Assembly: GCA_002449585.1 (NCBI GenBank)
Contig: DJXD01000053.1
Span: forward strand, 49,230 to 113,229
Direction of reading: 5' to 3'
Length of the DNA: 64,000 nucleotides
From: Ruminococcus sp. UBA7013
GTDB lineage: Bacteria; Bacillota; Clostridia; Oscillospirales; Ruminococcaceae
Shown: positions 8,693 through 16,930 of the stretch, piece after piece
How positions within the stretch are numbered: the stretch's first letter is position 1
Layout: each line of letters opens with the position of its first letter
Notes under the pieces: model-generated
What the model was told of the DNA's origin: nothing
Database searches by the model: none
What the model saw: only the letters and a program-made list of their open reading frames with translations
Position numbers and translations under genes: made by a program

Positions 8693-9104
8693 CAGGCGTT
8701 CCCTGCATATCAAGAAGCTGATGCTGTTCGGGCTGATAACAATGCGCACCGATCAGAATACCATCAGCAGTGAGAAGTTCTGCATAGAGTGAAGAATTTT
8801 CAAGCTGATATGTATAAATAACGCCATGACTTCCGAGATGCTGTGCCAGCGGAAGACGCTGCCGTGTCTGAAGTGCGGCATAATCTGTATAATCTTCTGT
8901 GATGATAAAAGGCACAGTGACAGGACGGGAAGAAAGCAATTCTGCATTCCAGCCTTGTGTGATCAGCCATGCACGGCGGTCAAATTCTGCGGCGGCCTTG
9001 ATCGTATCTGTGCCGGGCAGTCGCTTTTCATGACTGAGAATCACAGCAATACAGCATAAGATCGCAGGCGGCAGGATTAAGAGATATTTGAAATAAGATT
9101 TCAT
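8658..9104 (-). CDS. DUF4830-like membrane-anchored protein
   Basis: A 148-residue protein with one N-terminal helix (residues about 5-24), anchoring it in the membrane or acting as a signal peptide. The soluble part has the layout I recall for DUF4830: an Arg/Trp/GW block (AWLITQGW), a VTVPFIIT strand, a YAALQ helix, a TYQLEN strand and a closing GILIGAHCY. The function of that family is unknown. I chose the second ATG (9104) because GGAGGA lies six bases upstream; the ATG at 9110 abuts the SD directly. It converges with nrdR and overlaps its last 35 bp. Confidence 0.65.
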   Translation of the reverse strand: MKSYFKYLLILPPAILCCIAVILSHEKRLPGTDTIKAAAEFDRRAWLITQGWNAELLSSRPVTVPFIITEDYTDYAALQTRQRLPLAQHLGSHGVIYTYQLENSSLYAELLTADGILIGAHCYQPEQHQLLDMQGTPVISFPGQKSQP

Positions 9105-9171
9105 CGTCATTCCTCCCGGATCAGATTAATAAATAATATGCTTGGAAAAATGATTTTAGAAGGGTGATCAA

Positions 9172-9948
9172 ATGGAAATCAGGCTTGACAAATTACTTGC
9201 GAATCAGACAGCCTATTCCCGGAAAGATGTCAGACAGATTTTGAAAAAAGGAACTGTCAGCATTGATGGAATCACAGAAACAGACGGAAGCAGAAAAGTG
9301 AATCCGGAGTTGCAGATGATTCTATGTGAAGGGAAACGAGTGCAGGAAAAAGGATTCTGCTATGTTATCATGAATAAGCCAGCAGGTTATTTATCCGCCA
9401 CAGAAGATAGAAAACAGAAAACTGTCATGGATCTGCTTCCGGCATATCTCAGGGAAAAAGGATTGTTTCCAGCCGGAAGGCTGGATATTGACAGCACAGG
9501 CTTTTTACTTCTGACAAATGACGGCGGTTTTGCGCACAGAATGCTTTCGCCTAAAAAACATGTTTCAAAATATTATCTTGTAACGCTGGAACAAGAACCA
9601 GATACAGCGGCTTTGCAGAAACTCCGGGAAGGGATTTCACTTTCTGATAATACGATCTGTCTCCCGGCAGAAGTCAGAAAAATTTCTGTTCAGCATTGTT
9701 TGATCTGTCTGCATGAAGGAAAATATCATCAAGTGAAACGGATGTTTGCCGCTGTCGGAAATCATGTGCAACATTTGCATAGAACAGCAGTCGGCGGCTT
9801 TATTCTTCCTCCAGATCTGCGCCCTGGACAGTGTTTGGAGATTTTGCACAAAGATGCAGAGACTTTGTTGAAATCTCAGCCGTTTCCAGAAATGTGTGAA
9901 CAAATTATGTCTGATTTTCCGTCATATTTAATAAATGATAGCCAATAA
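9172..9948 (+). CDS. rsuA: RsuA-type ribosomal RNA pseudouridine synthase
   Basis: The 258-residue protein has an N-terminal S4 RNA-binding domain (residues about 2-60, MEIRLDKLLAN) and a pseudouridine synthase domain of the RsuA/RluB/E/F group. The catalytic Asp lies in PAGRLDIDSTG near residue 104, with MNKPAGYLSA before it and LHEGKYHQVKRMF after it. The family isomerises uridine in rRNA; RsuA itself acts on 16S U516, but the site here is inferred. AAGGGTG lies seven bases upstream of the ATG. It appears monocistronic. Confidence 0.9.
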   Translation: MEIRLDKLLANQTAYSRKDVRQILKKGTVSIDGITETDGSRKVNPELQMILCEGKRVQEKGFCYVIMNKPAGYLSATEDRKQKTVMDLLPAYLREKGLFPAGRLDIDSTGFLLLTNDGGFAHRMLSPKKHVSKYYLVTLEQEPDTAALQKLREGISLSDNTICLPAEVRKISVQHCLICLHEGKYHQVKRMFAAVGNHVQHLHRTAVGGFILPPDLRPGQCLEILHKDAETLLKSQPFPEMCEQIMSDFPSYLINDSQ

Positions 9949-9966
9949 GTTTGGTGATTCAGCGAC

Positions 9967-9995
9967 TTGAAATATTTTCGATAATTTGGTATGAT
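9967..9995 (+). promoter_or_regulatory. Promoter of the msmK-like ATPase gene
   Basis: TTGAAA (9967-9972), 17 bp, TATGAT (9990-9995). No cre-like operator was recognised nearby. Confidence 0.7.
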
Positions 9996-10048
9996 AATAA
10001 TAGACAGACTTTGTCTGAAAAAATTAAGTAAATGGAGGACTGAAATAA

Positions 10049-11191
10049 ATGGCAGGTTTATCACTCAAGCATATTTACAAGAAGTATCCGGGCGGTTATG
10101 TTGCGGTTACTGACGTAAATCTTGAAATCAGAGACAAAGAATTTATTATCCTGGTAGGACCTTCTGGCTGCGGAAAATCTACAACGCTCCGTATGATTGC
10201 AGGTCTGGAGGAAATTTCAGAAGGTGAGCTTTATATTGGTGACAAGCTGGTAAATGATATTGCACCAAAAGACAGAGATATTGCGATGGTATTCCAGAAC
10301 TATGCGCTTTATCCGCATATGACAGTAGCTGAAAACATGGCATTCGGGCTGAAACTGCGCAAAGTGCCGCAGGATGAAATTCAGAAAAAAGTTGTAGAGG
10401 CTGCCCGGATTCTGGACTTATCCCATCTGCTCGACAGAAAGCCAAAAGCTATGTCTGGTGGTCAGCGTCAGCGTGTTGCGCTTGGCCGTGCAATTGTACG
10501 TTCCCCGAAAGTGTTCCTGCTTGACGAGCCCCTGTCCAACTTGGATGCAAAGCTCCGTGCACAGATGAGAACAGAAATTTCTAAACTGCATAAAAAACTC
10601 GGTACAACGTTTATTTATGTAACACATGACCAGACAGAAGCTATGACCATGGGCGACCGTATTGTAGTTATGAAAGACGGCTTTATCCAGCAGGTAGATA
10701 CCCCTCAGGTTCTGTATGAAGCACCGGCTAACAAGTTTGTTGCAGGCTTCCTCGGTTCTCCTCAGATGAATTTTATTGATGCTGTTCTGAGAAGAAATGA
10801 ATATGGTCAGTACTGCGTTGAATTTGGTTCTAATGATAACAGAAATGCCAGAGGAACAAGATTTACGATCGTTGTGCCAGAATCTAAGTCTGTGGCAGAT
10901 CTGGCAAAATATGTTGATCGTGAAGTCACACTTGGCATCCGTCCGGAAAGTGTACATGATGAACCTGCTTATCTGGCAACAGCCAAAACAGGTATTATTG
11001 ACTGCAATGTAGAAATTACGGAAATGATGGGTGCAGAAACATATCTTTATCTGAGCTGTGAAGGTATCCCGATCACCGCAAGAGTGCAGCCTAGCTCTAC
11101 CGCAAAACCCGGCGAAAATATCAAAGTCGGCCTTGATCCGAACAGAATTCATCTGTTTGATAAAGAAACAGAGCGTACGATTGTAAACTGA
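10049..11191 (+). CDS. msmK: Sugar ABC transporter ATP-binding protein (MsmK/UgpC/MalK type)
   Basis: A 380-residue ABC ATPase of the carbohydrate-importer CUT1 class. Walker A is GPSGCGKST (residues about 37-45), the Q-loop is in FQNYALYPHM, the signature is SGGQRQRVALGRA, Walker B is VFLLDEPLSNLDA, and the switch His is in THDQTEA. The remaining 140 residues form the MalK-type regulatory OB fold (GIRPESVHDE). It stands alone with its own promoter and terminator and no permease or binding-protein gene beside it. In Firmicutes such orphan ATPases (MsmK, MsmX) energise several CUT1 importers at once, a role I infer here. Confidence 0.93.
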   Translation: MAGLSLKHIYKKYPGGYVAVTDVNLEIRDKEFIILVGPSGCGKSTTLRMIAGLEEISEGELYIGDKLVNDIAPKDRDIAMVFQNYALYPHMTVAENMAFGLKLRKVPQDEIQKKVVEAARILDLSHLLDRKPKAMSGGQRQRVALGRAIVRSPKVFLLDEPLSNLDAKLRAQMRTEISKLHKKLGTTFIYVTHDQTEAMTMGDRIVVMKDGFIQQVDTPQVLYEAPANKFVAGFLGSPQMNFIDAVLRRNEYGQYCVEFGSNDNRNARGTRFTIVVPESKSVADLAKYVDREVTLGIRPESVHDEPAYLATAKTGIIDCNVEITEMMGAETYLYLSCEGIPITARVQPSSTAKPGENIKVGLDPNRIHLFDKETERTIVN

Positions 11192-11201
11192 TTGATGAGC
11201 T

Positions 11202-11231
11202 GATCCCCTGCTGTTCCGGCAGGGGATTTTT
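11202..11231 (+). terminator. Terminator after msmK
   Basis: GATCCCCTGC pairs with GCAGGGGAT around a TGTTCCG loop, followed by a short T run. Confidence 0.88.
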
Positions 11232-11293
11232 ACATAAAAAAGCATAAAAATTTGTCATGAATTTGTAGAAAGTGCTGAAAATCAGAAAGAGAC

Positions 11294-11322
11294 TTGACTT
11301 TTCCGGAAAATCGTGATACACT
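11294..11322 (+). promoter_or_regulatory. Promoter of the hrcA-grpE-dnaK-dnaJ operon
   Basis: TTGACT (11294-11299), 17 bp, TACACT (11317-11322). The predicted start point falls at the left edge of the CIRCE element, the usual geometry for HrcA repression. Confidence 0.75.
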
Positions 11323-11326
11323 AAAC

Positions 11327-11353
11327 TTAGCACTCGAAGAGTGAGAGTGCTAA
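11327..11353 (+). promoter_or_regulatory. CIRCE operator bound by HrcA
   Basis: A perfect 9-9-9 inverted repeat: TTAGCACTC (11327-11335), nine-base spacer, GAGTGCTAA (11345-11353). This is the exact consensus of the CIRCE heat-shock operator, placed over the start point and upstream of hrcA, so the operon is autoregulated by HrcA. Confidence 0.97.
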
Positions 11354-11391
11354 AAATGCGGATGATCCCATCTGTGTTGAGGTGTGTAAAC

Positions 11392-12447
11392 ATGAAAATG
11401 AATGAACGGAAGCTGAAAGTTCTGGCTGCCGTTGTGGAGGAGTTTGTAAGAACTGGTGAGCCAGTAGGCTCAAAAGTGATTGCCGCTCTGCCGGAAATAA
11501 ACGCTTCTTCCGCAACAATCCGTAATGATATGGCAGTGCTGGAACAGATGGGCTATCTGGAACAGCCGCATACTTCGGCCGGAAGAGTGCCGACAATCCT
11601 CGGCTATCGGCTTTATATCGAAAAGCTGATGTCTCCGCCGGAAATTTCAGAACAGGAGCAGCATATGCTTGATGAAATGCTGTTTCGGCGAGGTGCGACA
11701 ACAGAGGAACTGTTAATTGAAAATGCAACAGCGGCATTAGCAGAATTAACACAATGTGCAGCAGTGGTATCAGATTTTTCCCCCCGGTTTTCAGTGATCT
11801 CAAAAGTGGAAGTGATCCCCACAGGCCGACGGGTATATATGATCCTGCTAATCACCTCAGGCGGAAATCTAAAAAATAAAGCCTGTCGGCTGGAATTTGA
11901 TTTGACGACAGAACAGCTCCGGTTGTTTTCTGCCTATCTGTCCGAACATCTGGAAGGGGTTTCTGTGGCGGATCTGTCAGAGGACAGAATGGAACAGCTG
12001 ACGGCGGCAATGGGTGCGTATATGATGGCACTCTCTCCGCTGGTGCATGGCGTGTGCGAATTGTCAAGAGATTTGAGACAAAGGGCATTGCTGTTCCGTG
12101 GAGAAAAGAATTTGTTTTCTTATGAAGATCTGGACAGAATGGAAATTATCAGGTTTATAGAACATAAAGATGAATTAAGCCGTCTGTTGGATGATTCTTT
12201 CAGCGGTATCCGGGTACTGTTCCGGGAAGAAAACAACAGCTTTGTGATTGGCAATTCCAGCATGATTGTTTCTAAATTCCGCAAAGGAGCGCATAATGTC
12301 GGCTCTTTGGGCGTGATAGGGCCTATGCGGCTGGATTATGCAAAAGTGATTCCCTATCTGGAATATGTTTCACAGAAAATCACGGATTTGATTTCGGAGT
12401 CACCGGAATCAGCAGCTTCTGAAAAGACAGAATCAGAAGAGATATAA
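11392..12447 (+). CDS. hrcA: Heat-inducible transcription repressor HrcA
   Basis: HrcA binds CIRCE and represses the class I heat-shock genes; its folding depends on GroEL. The 351 residues carry an N-terminal winged helix with the hallmark TGEPVGSK (residues about 19-26), SSATIRNDMA and TSAGRVPT, then the GAF-like dimerisation and inserted domains, ending with GVIGPMRLDY. I chose the ATG at 11392, seven bases after GAGGTG and opening with NERKLKVL; an in-frame GTG at 11341 lies inside CIRCE. The first gene of the operon, with grpE 29 nt downstream. Confidence 0.96.
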   Translation: MKMNERKLKVLAAVVEEFVRTGEPVGSKVIAALPEINASSATIRNDMAVLEQMGYLEQPHTSAGRVPTILGYRLYIEKLMSPPEISEQEQHMLDEMLFRRGATTEELLIENATAALAELTQCAAVVSDFSPRFSVISKVEVIPTGRRVYMILLITSGGNLKNKACRLEFDLTTEQLRLFSAYLSEHLEGVSVADLSEDRMEQLTAAMGAYMMALSPLVHGVCELSRDLRQRALLFRGEKNLFSYEDLDRMEIIRFIEHKDELSRLLDDSFSGIRVLFREENNSFVIGNSSMIVSKFRKGAHNVGSLGVIGPMRLDYAKVIPYLEYVSQKITDLISESPESAASEKTESEEI

Positions 12448-12476
12448 TTAATCATATCAGAAAGAGGTGTGTTTCT

Positions 12477-13010
12477 TTGGAAAATCAGGAAGAAATCAAA
12501 GAACAGACAACAGAAGAAACATCGTCAGAGCCTGAACAGCCTGATCTTGAAAGTGCAGAAAATGAATTAGATGAAATTGAAGCTTCTGACGAATTGGAAG
12601 CAGAGAAAGAAAGATATCTCCGACTGCTCGCAGATTATGAGAATTTCCGCAGAAGGACAGAAAAAGAAAAGCTGACCATCTTCGGGGATGCTATCTCAAA
12701 ATGTATTGAGCAGCTGCTTCCGATTGTAGATAATTTTGAAAGAGCAATTGATGCCCCGTGCAGTGATGAAGAATATCACAAAGGCATGGTGATGATTTTG
12801 GATCAGCTCCGGAGTTTTCTGGAAAAACAGGGTGTGAAAGAAATTGAAGCACTTGGAAAAGCATTTGATCCGAATATTCATCAGGCAATCAAACGGGAAG
12901 AAGCAACAGAAGCATTTCCGGAAAATACAGTCTGTGAAGTGTTTCAGAAGGGCTATATGCTCAATGAACGGCTGATCCGCCCGGCTATGGTGGCCGTGGC
13001 TAATGCATAA
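12477..13010 (+). CDS. grpE: Nucleotide exchange factor GrpE
   Basis: GrpE releases ADP from DnaK and acts as a thermosensor in the Hsp70 cycle. The 177-residue protein begins with an acidic, glutamate-rich disordered segment (about 40 residues), then a long coiled coil with the family hallmark LRLLADYENFRRRTEKE, and ends in the beta-wing domain (VCEVFQKGYMLNERLIRPAMV). The start is TTG at 12477, preceded by AAAGAGGTG, so initiation is probably moderate. It is the second gene of the hrcA operon, 19 nt before dnaK. Confidence 0.95.
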   Translation: MENQEEIKEQTTEETSSEPEQPDLESAENELDEIEASDELEAEKERYLRLLADYENFRRRTEKEKLTIFGDAISKCIEQLLPIVDNFERAIDAPCSDEEYHKGMVMILDQLRSFLEKQGVKEIEALGKAFDPNIHQAIKREEATEAFPENTVCEVFQKGYMLNERLIRPAMVAVANA

Positions 13011-13029
13011 ATTTTAGGAGGAATTTATC

Positions 13030-14877
13030 ATGAGCAAAATTATAGGTATTGACTTAGGAACAACAAACTCTTGTGTCGCAGTTGTAGAAGGCGGTAATGC
13101 CGTCGTCATTCCGAATGCCGAAGGCGCAAGAACAACCCCCTCTGTTGTTGCATTTTCAAAAACAGGTGAGCGTTTGGTGGGTAAAGTTGCTAAAAATCAG
13201 GCTATCACCAATCCGGATAAAACAATTTCTTCTATCAAGCGTCACATGGGTTCAAATTATAAAGTGGATATTGAAGGAAAGAAGTATACACCACAGGAAA
13301 TTTCTTCTATGATTCTCCAGAAGCTGAAGGCAGATGCAGAAGCTTATCTTGGTGAAAAAGTCAATGAGGCTGTTATCACTGTTCCGGCTTACTTCACAGA
13401 TGCACAGCGTCAGGCTACAAAAGATGCCGGTCAGATCGCCGGTCTGGTTGTCAAGAGAATTATCAATGAACCAACAGCCGCAGCTTTCTCATATGGTATT
13501 GATAAAGAAGAAGATCAAACAGTTATGGTCTATGACCTCGGTGGCGGTACGTTTGACGTTTCTATCATCGAAATGGGCGACGGCGCACAGCAGGTAATTG
13601 CAACCGCAGGTAATAACCACCTGGGTGGCGATGATTTTGACCAGAGAATTATTGACTGGATGGTTTCAGAATTCAAGAAAGAACAGGGAATTGATCTTTC
13701 ACAGGATAGAATGGTAATGCAGAGATTGAAAGATGCTGCGGAAGCCGCTAAAATCGAACTCAGTGCAACACCAACTGCCAATATTAATCTGCCGTTCATT
13801 ACAGCGGATGCCAATGGGCCTAAGCATTTGAATCTGACATTGTCTCAGGCAAAATTCAATGAGTTGACTGCTGATCTGGTACAGGCTACAATGGGCCCTG
13901 TTCGTCAGGCACTCGAAGACAGCAAATTAACTGCTTCTCAGCTCGATAAAGTGCTTATGGTCGGTGGTTCTTCCAGAATTCCGGCTGTACAGGAAGCTGT
14001 CAAGAAGCTGATCGGCAAAGAACCCTTCAAAGGCATTAACCCTGATGAATGCGTTGCACTCGGTGCGGCATTACAGGGCGGTGTTATGAATAATGATATC
14101 AAGAGCGATCTGATTCTGCTGGATGTGACACCCCTTTCTCTGGGTATTGAAACCGCCGGCGGTGTCTGCACAGTCATGATTCCTAGAAATACAACAATCC
14201 CAACACAGAAATCAGAAGTATTTTCCACATATGCAGATAATCAGCCTGCTGTAGATATTAATGTCCTCCAGGGTGAACGCCAGTTTGCAAAAGATAATAA
14301 ACTGCTGGGCACATTCCGCCTTGATGGTATCGCCCCCGCTATGAGAGGCGTTCCAAGAATCGAAGTAACTTTTGATATTGACAGTAACGGAATTGTGCAT
14401 GTCACTGCCAAAGATCAGGGCACTGGCAAGGAACAGAATATTTCTATCACAGCTTCTACAAATATGTCCAAAGATGATATTGATAAGGCTGTCAAAGAAG
14501 CAGAACGCTATGCCGAAGAAGATAAGAAACGCCGTGATGAAGTGGATACTAAAAATAGTGCTGAGAATATGCTCCTCCAGTGTGAAGGCACTCTCAAAGA
14601 ACTCGGTGATAAAGTTTCTTCTGATGATCAGGCCGCTGTTCGTGCAAAAGCTTCTGAACTTCAGAATGCCGTTGATGCCAATGATACAGCTGCTATGAAA
14701 GCTAAAATGGATGAGCTTCAGAAAGTGCTTATGGATGTAGGTGCTAAGATCTATCAGCAGCCCGGCGGCGGTGCAGCTGGTTTTGATCCGAATGCCGCAC
14801 AGGGATTCACAAAACAGCCCGGCGCAAATGATAATAACAATGATGATGTCATTGACGCTGATTTCACAGAAACGTAA
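13030..14877 (+). CDS. dnaK: Chaperone protein DnaK (Hsp70)
   Basis: An ATP-driven chaperone of 615 residues, the normal Gram-positive length. The N-terminal actin-like ATPase domain (1 to about 360) opens with [16 protein letters not shown] and contains [12 protein letters not shown] and VGGSSRIP. The substrate-binding domain follows ([11 protein letters not shown] near 370), then a helical lid and a Gly/Ala/Pro-rich disordered tail ending in the acidic [11 protein letters not shown]. It lacks the roughly 24-residue insertion of proteobacterial DnaK, as in Firmicutes. AGGAGG lies upstream of the ATG. It is expressed from the CIRCE promoter. Confidence 0.98.
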   Translation: MSKIIGIDLGTTNSCVAVVEGGNAVVIPNAEGARTTPSVVAFSKTGERLVGKVAKNQAITNPDKTISSIKRHMGSNYKVDIEGKKYTPQEISSMILQKLKADAEAYLGEKVNEAVITVPAYFTDAQRQATKDAGQIAGLVVKRIINEPTAAAFSYGIDKEEDQTVMVYDLGGGTFDVSIIEMGDGAQQVIATAGNNHLGGDDFDQRIIDWMVSEFKKEQGIDLSQDRMVMQRLKDAAEAAKIELSATPTANINLPFITADANGPKHLNLTLSQAKFNELTADLVQATMGPVRQALEDSKLTASQLDKVLMVGGSSRIPAVQEAVKKLIGKEPFKGINPDECVALGAALQGGVMNNDIKSDLILLDVTPLSLGIETAGGVCTVMIPRNTTIPTQKSEVFSTYADNQPAVDINVLQGERQFAKDNKLLGTFRLDGIAPAMRGVPRIEVTFDIDSNGIVHVTAKDQGTGKEQNISITASTNMSKDDIDKAVKEAERYAEEDKKRRDEVDTKNSAENMLLQCEGTLKELGDKVSSDDQAAVRAKASELQNAVDANDTAAMKAKMDELQKVLMDVGAKIYQQPGGGAAGFDPNAAQGFTKQPGANDNNNDDVIDADFTET

Positions 14878-14890
14878 TTAAGAACGATCA

Positions 14891-14922
14891 CAGCAGGGGC
14901 AGAATTTTCTGCCCCCTAGCTG
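14891..14922 (+). promoter_or_regulatory. Stem-loop between dnaK and dnaJ
   Basis: GGGGCAGA pairs with TCTGCCCC (14896-14903 with 14908-14915), extended after small bulges by CAGC with GCTG. No T run follows, so this is more likely an mRNA processing or stabilising hairpin, or a partial attenuator lowering dnaJ relative to dnaK, than a full terminator. Confidence 0.55.
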
Positions 14923-14940
14923 AATAAAGCTGATTTCAGA

Positions 14941-14973
14941 AAGGAGTGCCGCTCGTGGCGGCGGATCACTATG
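14941..14973 (+). promoter_or_regulatory. dnaJ ribosome binding site with an intervening stem-loop
   Basis: AAGGAG (14941-14946) is 24 nt from the ATG, too far for direct use. The gap contains GCCGC (14948-14952) and GCGGC (14958-14962) around a 5-nt loop, extendable by a U-G pair (14947/14963). Folding abuts the SD and leaves seven unpaired bases before the ATG. No alternative in-frame start codon lies between the SD and 14971. Confidence 0.6.
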
Positions 14974-16155
14974 GCAGAAAAACATGATTATTATGAAACT
15001 CTGGGACTCCAGAAAGGTGCAACAGAGGATGAAATCAAAAAAGCATATAGAAAAATGGCCATTGCCAACCATCCCGACCGCCATCAGGATGAGAAGGAAA
15101 AATATGAGGAAAAAATGAAGGAAATCAATGAAGCATATTCTGTTCTGTCAGATCCTGAAAAGCGTCAAAGATATGATCAATTCGGTCATGGCGGATTAGA
15201 AAGCGGCATGGGCGGCGGAAATCCGTTTGAAGGCTTTTCAGGCACTTATAGTGGTGATATGCAGGATATTCTGGAAAGCATGTTTGGTGGTATCTTCGGC
15301 GGTGGAAGTGGATTCCGCAGCAGTGGCATGTCTTCCGCAAATGCTCCCAGAAGAGGGAAAGATATTACTGTCAGCACAAATATCAGCTTTATGGAAGCAT
15401 GTTCGGGAATATCCAAAGACATGACAGTTGGTCATCTGGAACAGTGTGGTGCATGCCATGGCACAGGCGCAGAGCCGGGCACTTCTCCCGAAGCATGTCC
15501 GGATTGTCAGGGGCGTGGTGTCATCCGTACAACACAGCAAAGCAGTATTTTCGGCATGGTATCCTCTACAGTTCCCTGCCCGCATTGTGGCGGCAAAGGC
15601 AGCATCATCCGGAATAAATGTAATAAATGCCGAGGTGTCGGCCGGGTACGGGTTCAGAAAAATGTCACAATCAAGATTCCAGCCGGAATTGATGATGGTC
15701 AAAGTCTCCGTGTCAGCGGGGAAGGAGACTGCGGTATCAATGGCGGTTCTTCCGGTGATCTTTTTGTCAGAATTAGTGTTCGTCCTCATCCGATTTTTAC
15801 AAGAGATGGCTATGATGTCAGCTGTGAAATCCCGATCACATTTACACAGGCCGTTATGGGCGATGAGATCGAAGTGCCTACGATTGATGGCAATGTCAAG
15901 CTGACAGTTGCTGAAGGTACACAATCCGGAACAAAACAGAGGCTGAAAGGCAAGGGCATCCAGCGGCTTCAGAGAGATGGCAGCAGCAGGATGAACGACA
16001 GGGGCGATCAGTATGTGAAGCTCAATGTAGAAGTGCCTAAAAATCTCACAAGAAAACAAAAAGAATTGCTGAAAGCTTTTGAAGATTCTCTTGAAGAAAA
16101 GAATTATACCAAGCGCAAAAGCTTTTTTGATAAAATCAAAGAAATGTTCAATTGA
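14971..16155 (+). CDS. dnaJ: Chaperone protein DnaJ (Hsp40)
   Basis: A class I J-protein of 394 residues that stimulates the DnaK ATPase and delivers substrates. The J domain (residues 5-70) contains the HPD tripeptide in NHPDRHQ. A Gly/Phe/Ser-rich linker (about 74-125) follows, then four CxxCxGxG zinc-finger repeats (CGACHGTG, CPDCQGRG, CPHCGGKG, CNKCRGVG) and the two C-terminal beta-sandwich substrate domains. It is the last gene of the CIRCE operon, separated from dnaK by a hairpin and with an unusual SD-start arrangement. Confidence 0.97.
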   Translation: MAEKHDYYETLGLQKGATEDEIKKAYRKMAIANHPDRHQDEKEKYEEKMKEINEAYSVLSDPEKRQRYDQFGHGGLESGMGGGNPFEGFSGTYSGDMQDILESMFGGIFGGGSGFRSSGMSSANAPRRGKDITVSTNISFMEACSGISKDMTVGHLEQCGACHGTGAEPGTSPEACPDCQGRGVIRTTQQSSIFGMVSSTVPCPHCGGKGSIIRNKCNKCRGVGRVRVQKNVTIKIPAGIDDGQSLRVSGEGDCGINGGSSGDLFVRISVRPHPIFTRDGYDVSCEIPITFTQAVMGDEIEVPTIDGNVKLTVAEGTQSGTKQRLKGKGIQRLQRDGSSRMNDRGDQYVKLNVEVPKNLTRKQKELLKAFEDSLEEKNYTKRKSFFDKIKEMFN

Positions 16156-16193
16156 GAAAAAGCCTTTTCTGTCAGACAGAAAAGGCCTTTTTG
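16156..16193 (+). terminator. Bidirectional terminator between dnaJ and the 16195 gene
   Basis: GCCTTTTCTGT (16162-16172) pairs perfectly with ACAGAAAAGGC (16176-16186) around a 3-nt loop. A run of five T follows on the plus strand, and a matching run lies on the other side for the convergent gene. Confidence 0.93.
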
Positions 16194-16194
16194 A

Positions 16195-16416
16195 TTAAGA
16201 ATCAAATATTTTTTTCAATTCCAGATAAAATGCATAATCTTCTTCATTGACCTGAAAATCAGAAATTGTCTTTTTGCCGTCGGGGTGTGTAATACTGATC
16301 TGAATGACAGAGCCTTTCTGAATCTGTTCAGCGGCTTGGCCGGTATGACTGACAAAATCATGATGACGTTCCCGGAAATTCCTTGCGCTTTGCTTAATAT
16401 GAAATGGATTGATCAT
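16195..16416 (-). CDS. Small unidentified protein
   Basis: A 73-residue soluble protein of no family I recognise, with a basic N-terminal half (ARNFRERHHDF), a predicted beta hairpin (SVIQISITHPDGKKTI) and an acidic C-terminal helix. I chose the ATG at 16416 because GAGGTG lies six bases upstream; a GTG within that SD (16425) is less likely. It runs toward dnaJ and shares its bidirectional terminator. Its good SD argues that it is a real gene. Confidence 0.6.
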   Translation of the reverse strand: MINPFHIKQSARNFRERHHDFVSHTGQAAEQIQKGSVIQISITHPDGKKTISDFQVNEEDYAFYLELKKIFDS

Positions 16417-16501
16417 GAAATTCACCTCGATTCTGAAATTAGTAATCTAATTATAATCTATATTGGCCGAAATGTCAAGTATGCTTTTTTTCAAAATAGA
16501 C

Positions 16502-16530
16502 TTGTAATTCGTGAAAAGATATGTTATAAT
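16502..16530 (+). promoter_or_regulatory. Promoter of the asp23-fakA-recG operon
   Basis: TTGTAA (16502-16507), 17 bp, consensus TATAAT (16525-16530). Confidence 0.75.
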
Positions 16531-16577
16531 AAAAGCATGATTCTCTAAACTTAAACAGAAAGGACAGCAGAGAGACT

Positions 16578-16913
16578 ATGCTTTATATGGAAAATCATAT
16601 TGGAAGAATTACATTTTCAGATACATATCTCCGTCAGCTGACAGAGCAGACTGTATTGCAGTGCTTCGGTGTGGCAGGTTTTGCGCCGCTTACCCTTGCC
16701 GATAAACTCCTTGACAGAAGACACAGCGCAATTGAAATTGCAACAAGAAACGATCAGCTTATGATTTCAATTCATGTGCGTGTGATCTATGGCGTGAATA
16801 TTCCGGTTGTTGTACGAGCATTGATGCATAAAATTGAATTTGTGATTGAGGATGCCGTGCGGATTCCCGTATCTCATGTACGGGTCTATGTAGATGAAGT
16901 TGTTGAGCCGTAA
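16578..16913 (+). CDS. Asp23/Gls24 family envelope stress response protein
   Basis: The 111-residue protein matches the Asp23/Gls24 (DUF322, YloU-like) family: N-terminal GRITFSDTYLRQL, then V..C.GV.GF, a central VRVIYGVNIPVVVRAL strand-helix pair and the closing VRVYVDEVV. Family members are small cytoplasmic or membrane-associated proteins linked to envelope stress and lipid homeostasis. The asp23-fakA(yloV)-recG order is conserved in Firmicutes and supports the call. A second ATG three codons in (16587) is an equally possible start. Confidence 0.9.
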   Translation: MLYMENHIGRITFSDTYLRQLTEQTVLQCFGVAGFAPLTLADKLLDRRHSAIEIATRNDQLMISIHVRVIYGVNIPVVVRALMHKIEFVIEDAVRIPVSHVRVYVDEVVEP

Positions 16914-16930
16914 GCAGGAGGAAAATAGAG

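Noticed and set aside
15238..16059. 273-codon minus-strand frame in dnaJ
   Set aside because: Antisense to the zinc-finger and C-terminal parts of dnaJ; composition is Cys/Thr-rich and no domain is seen.
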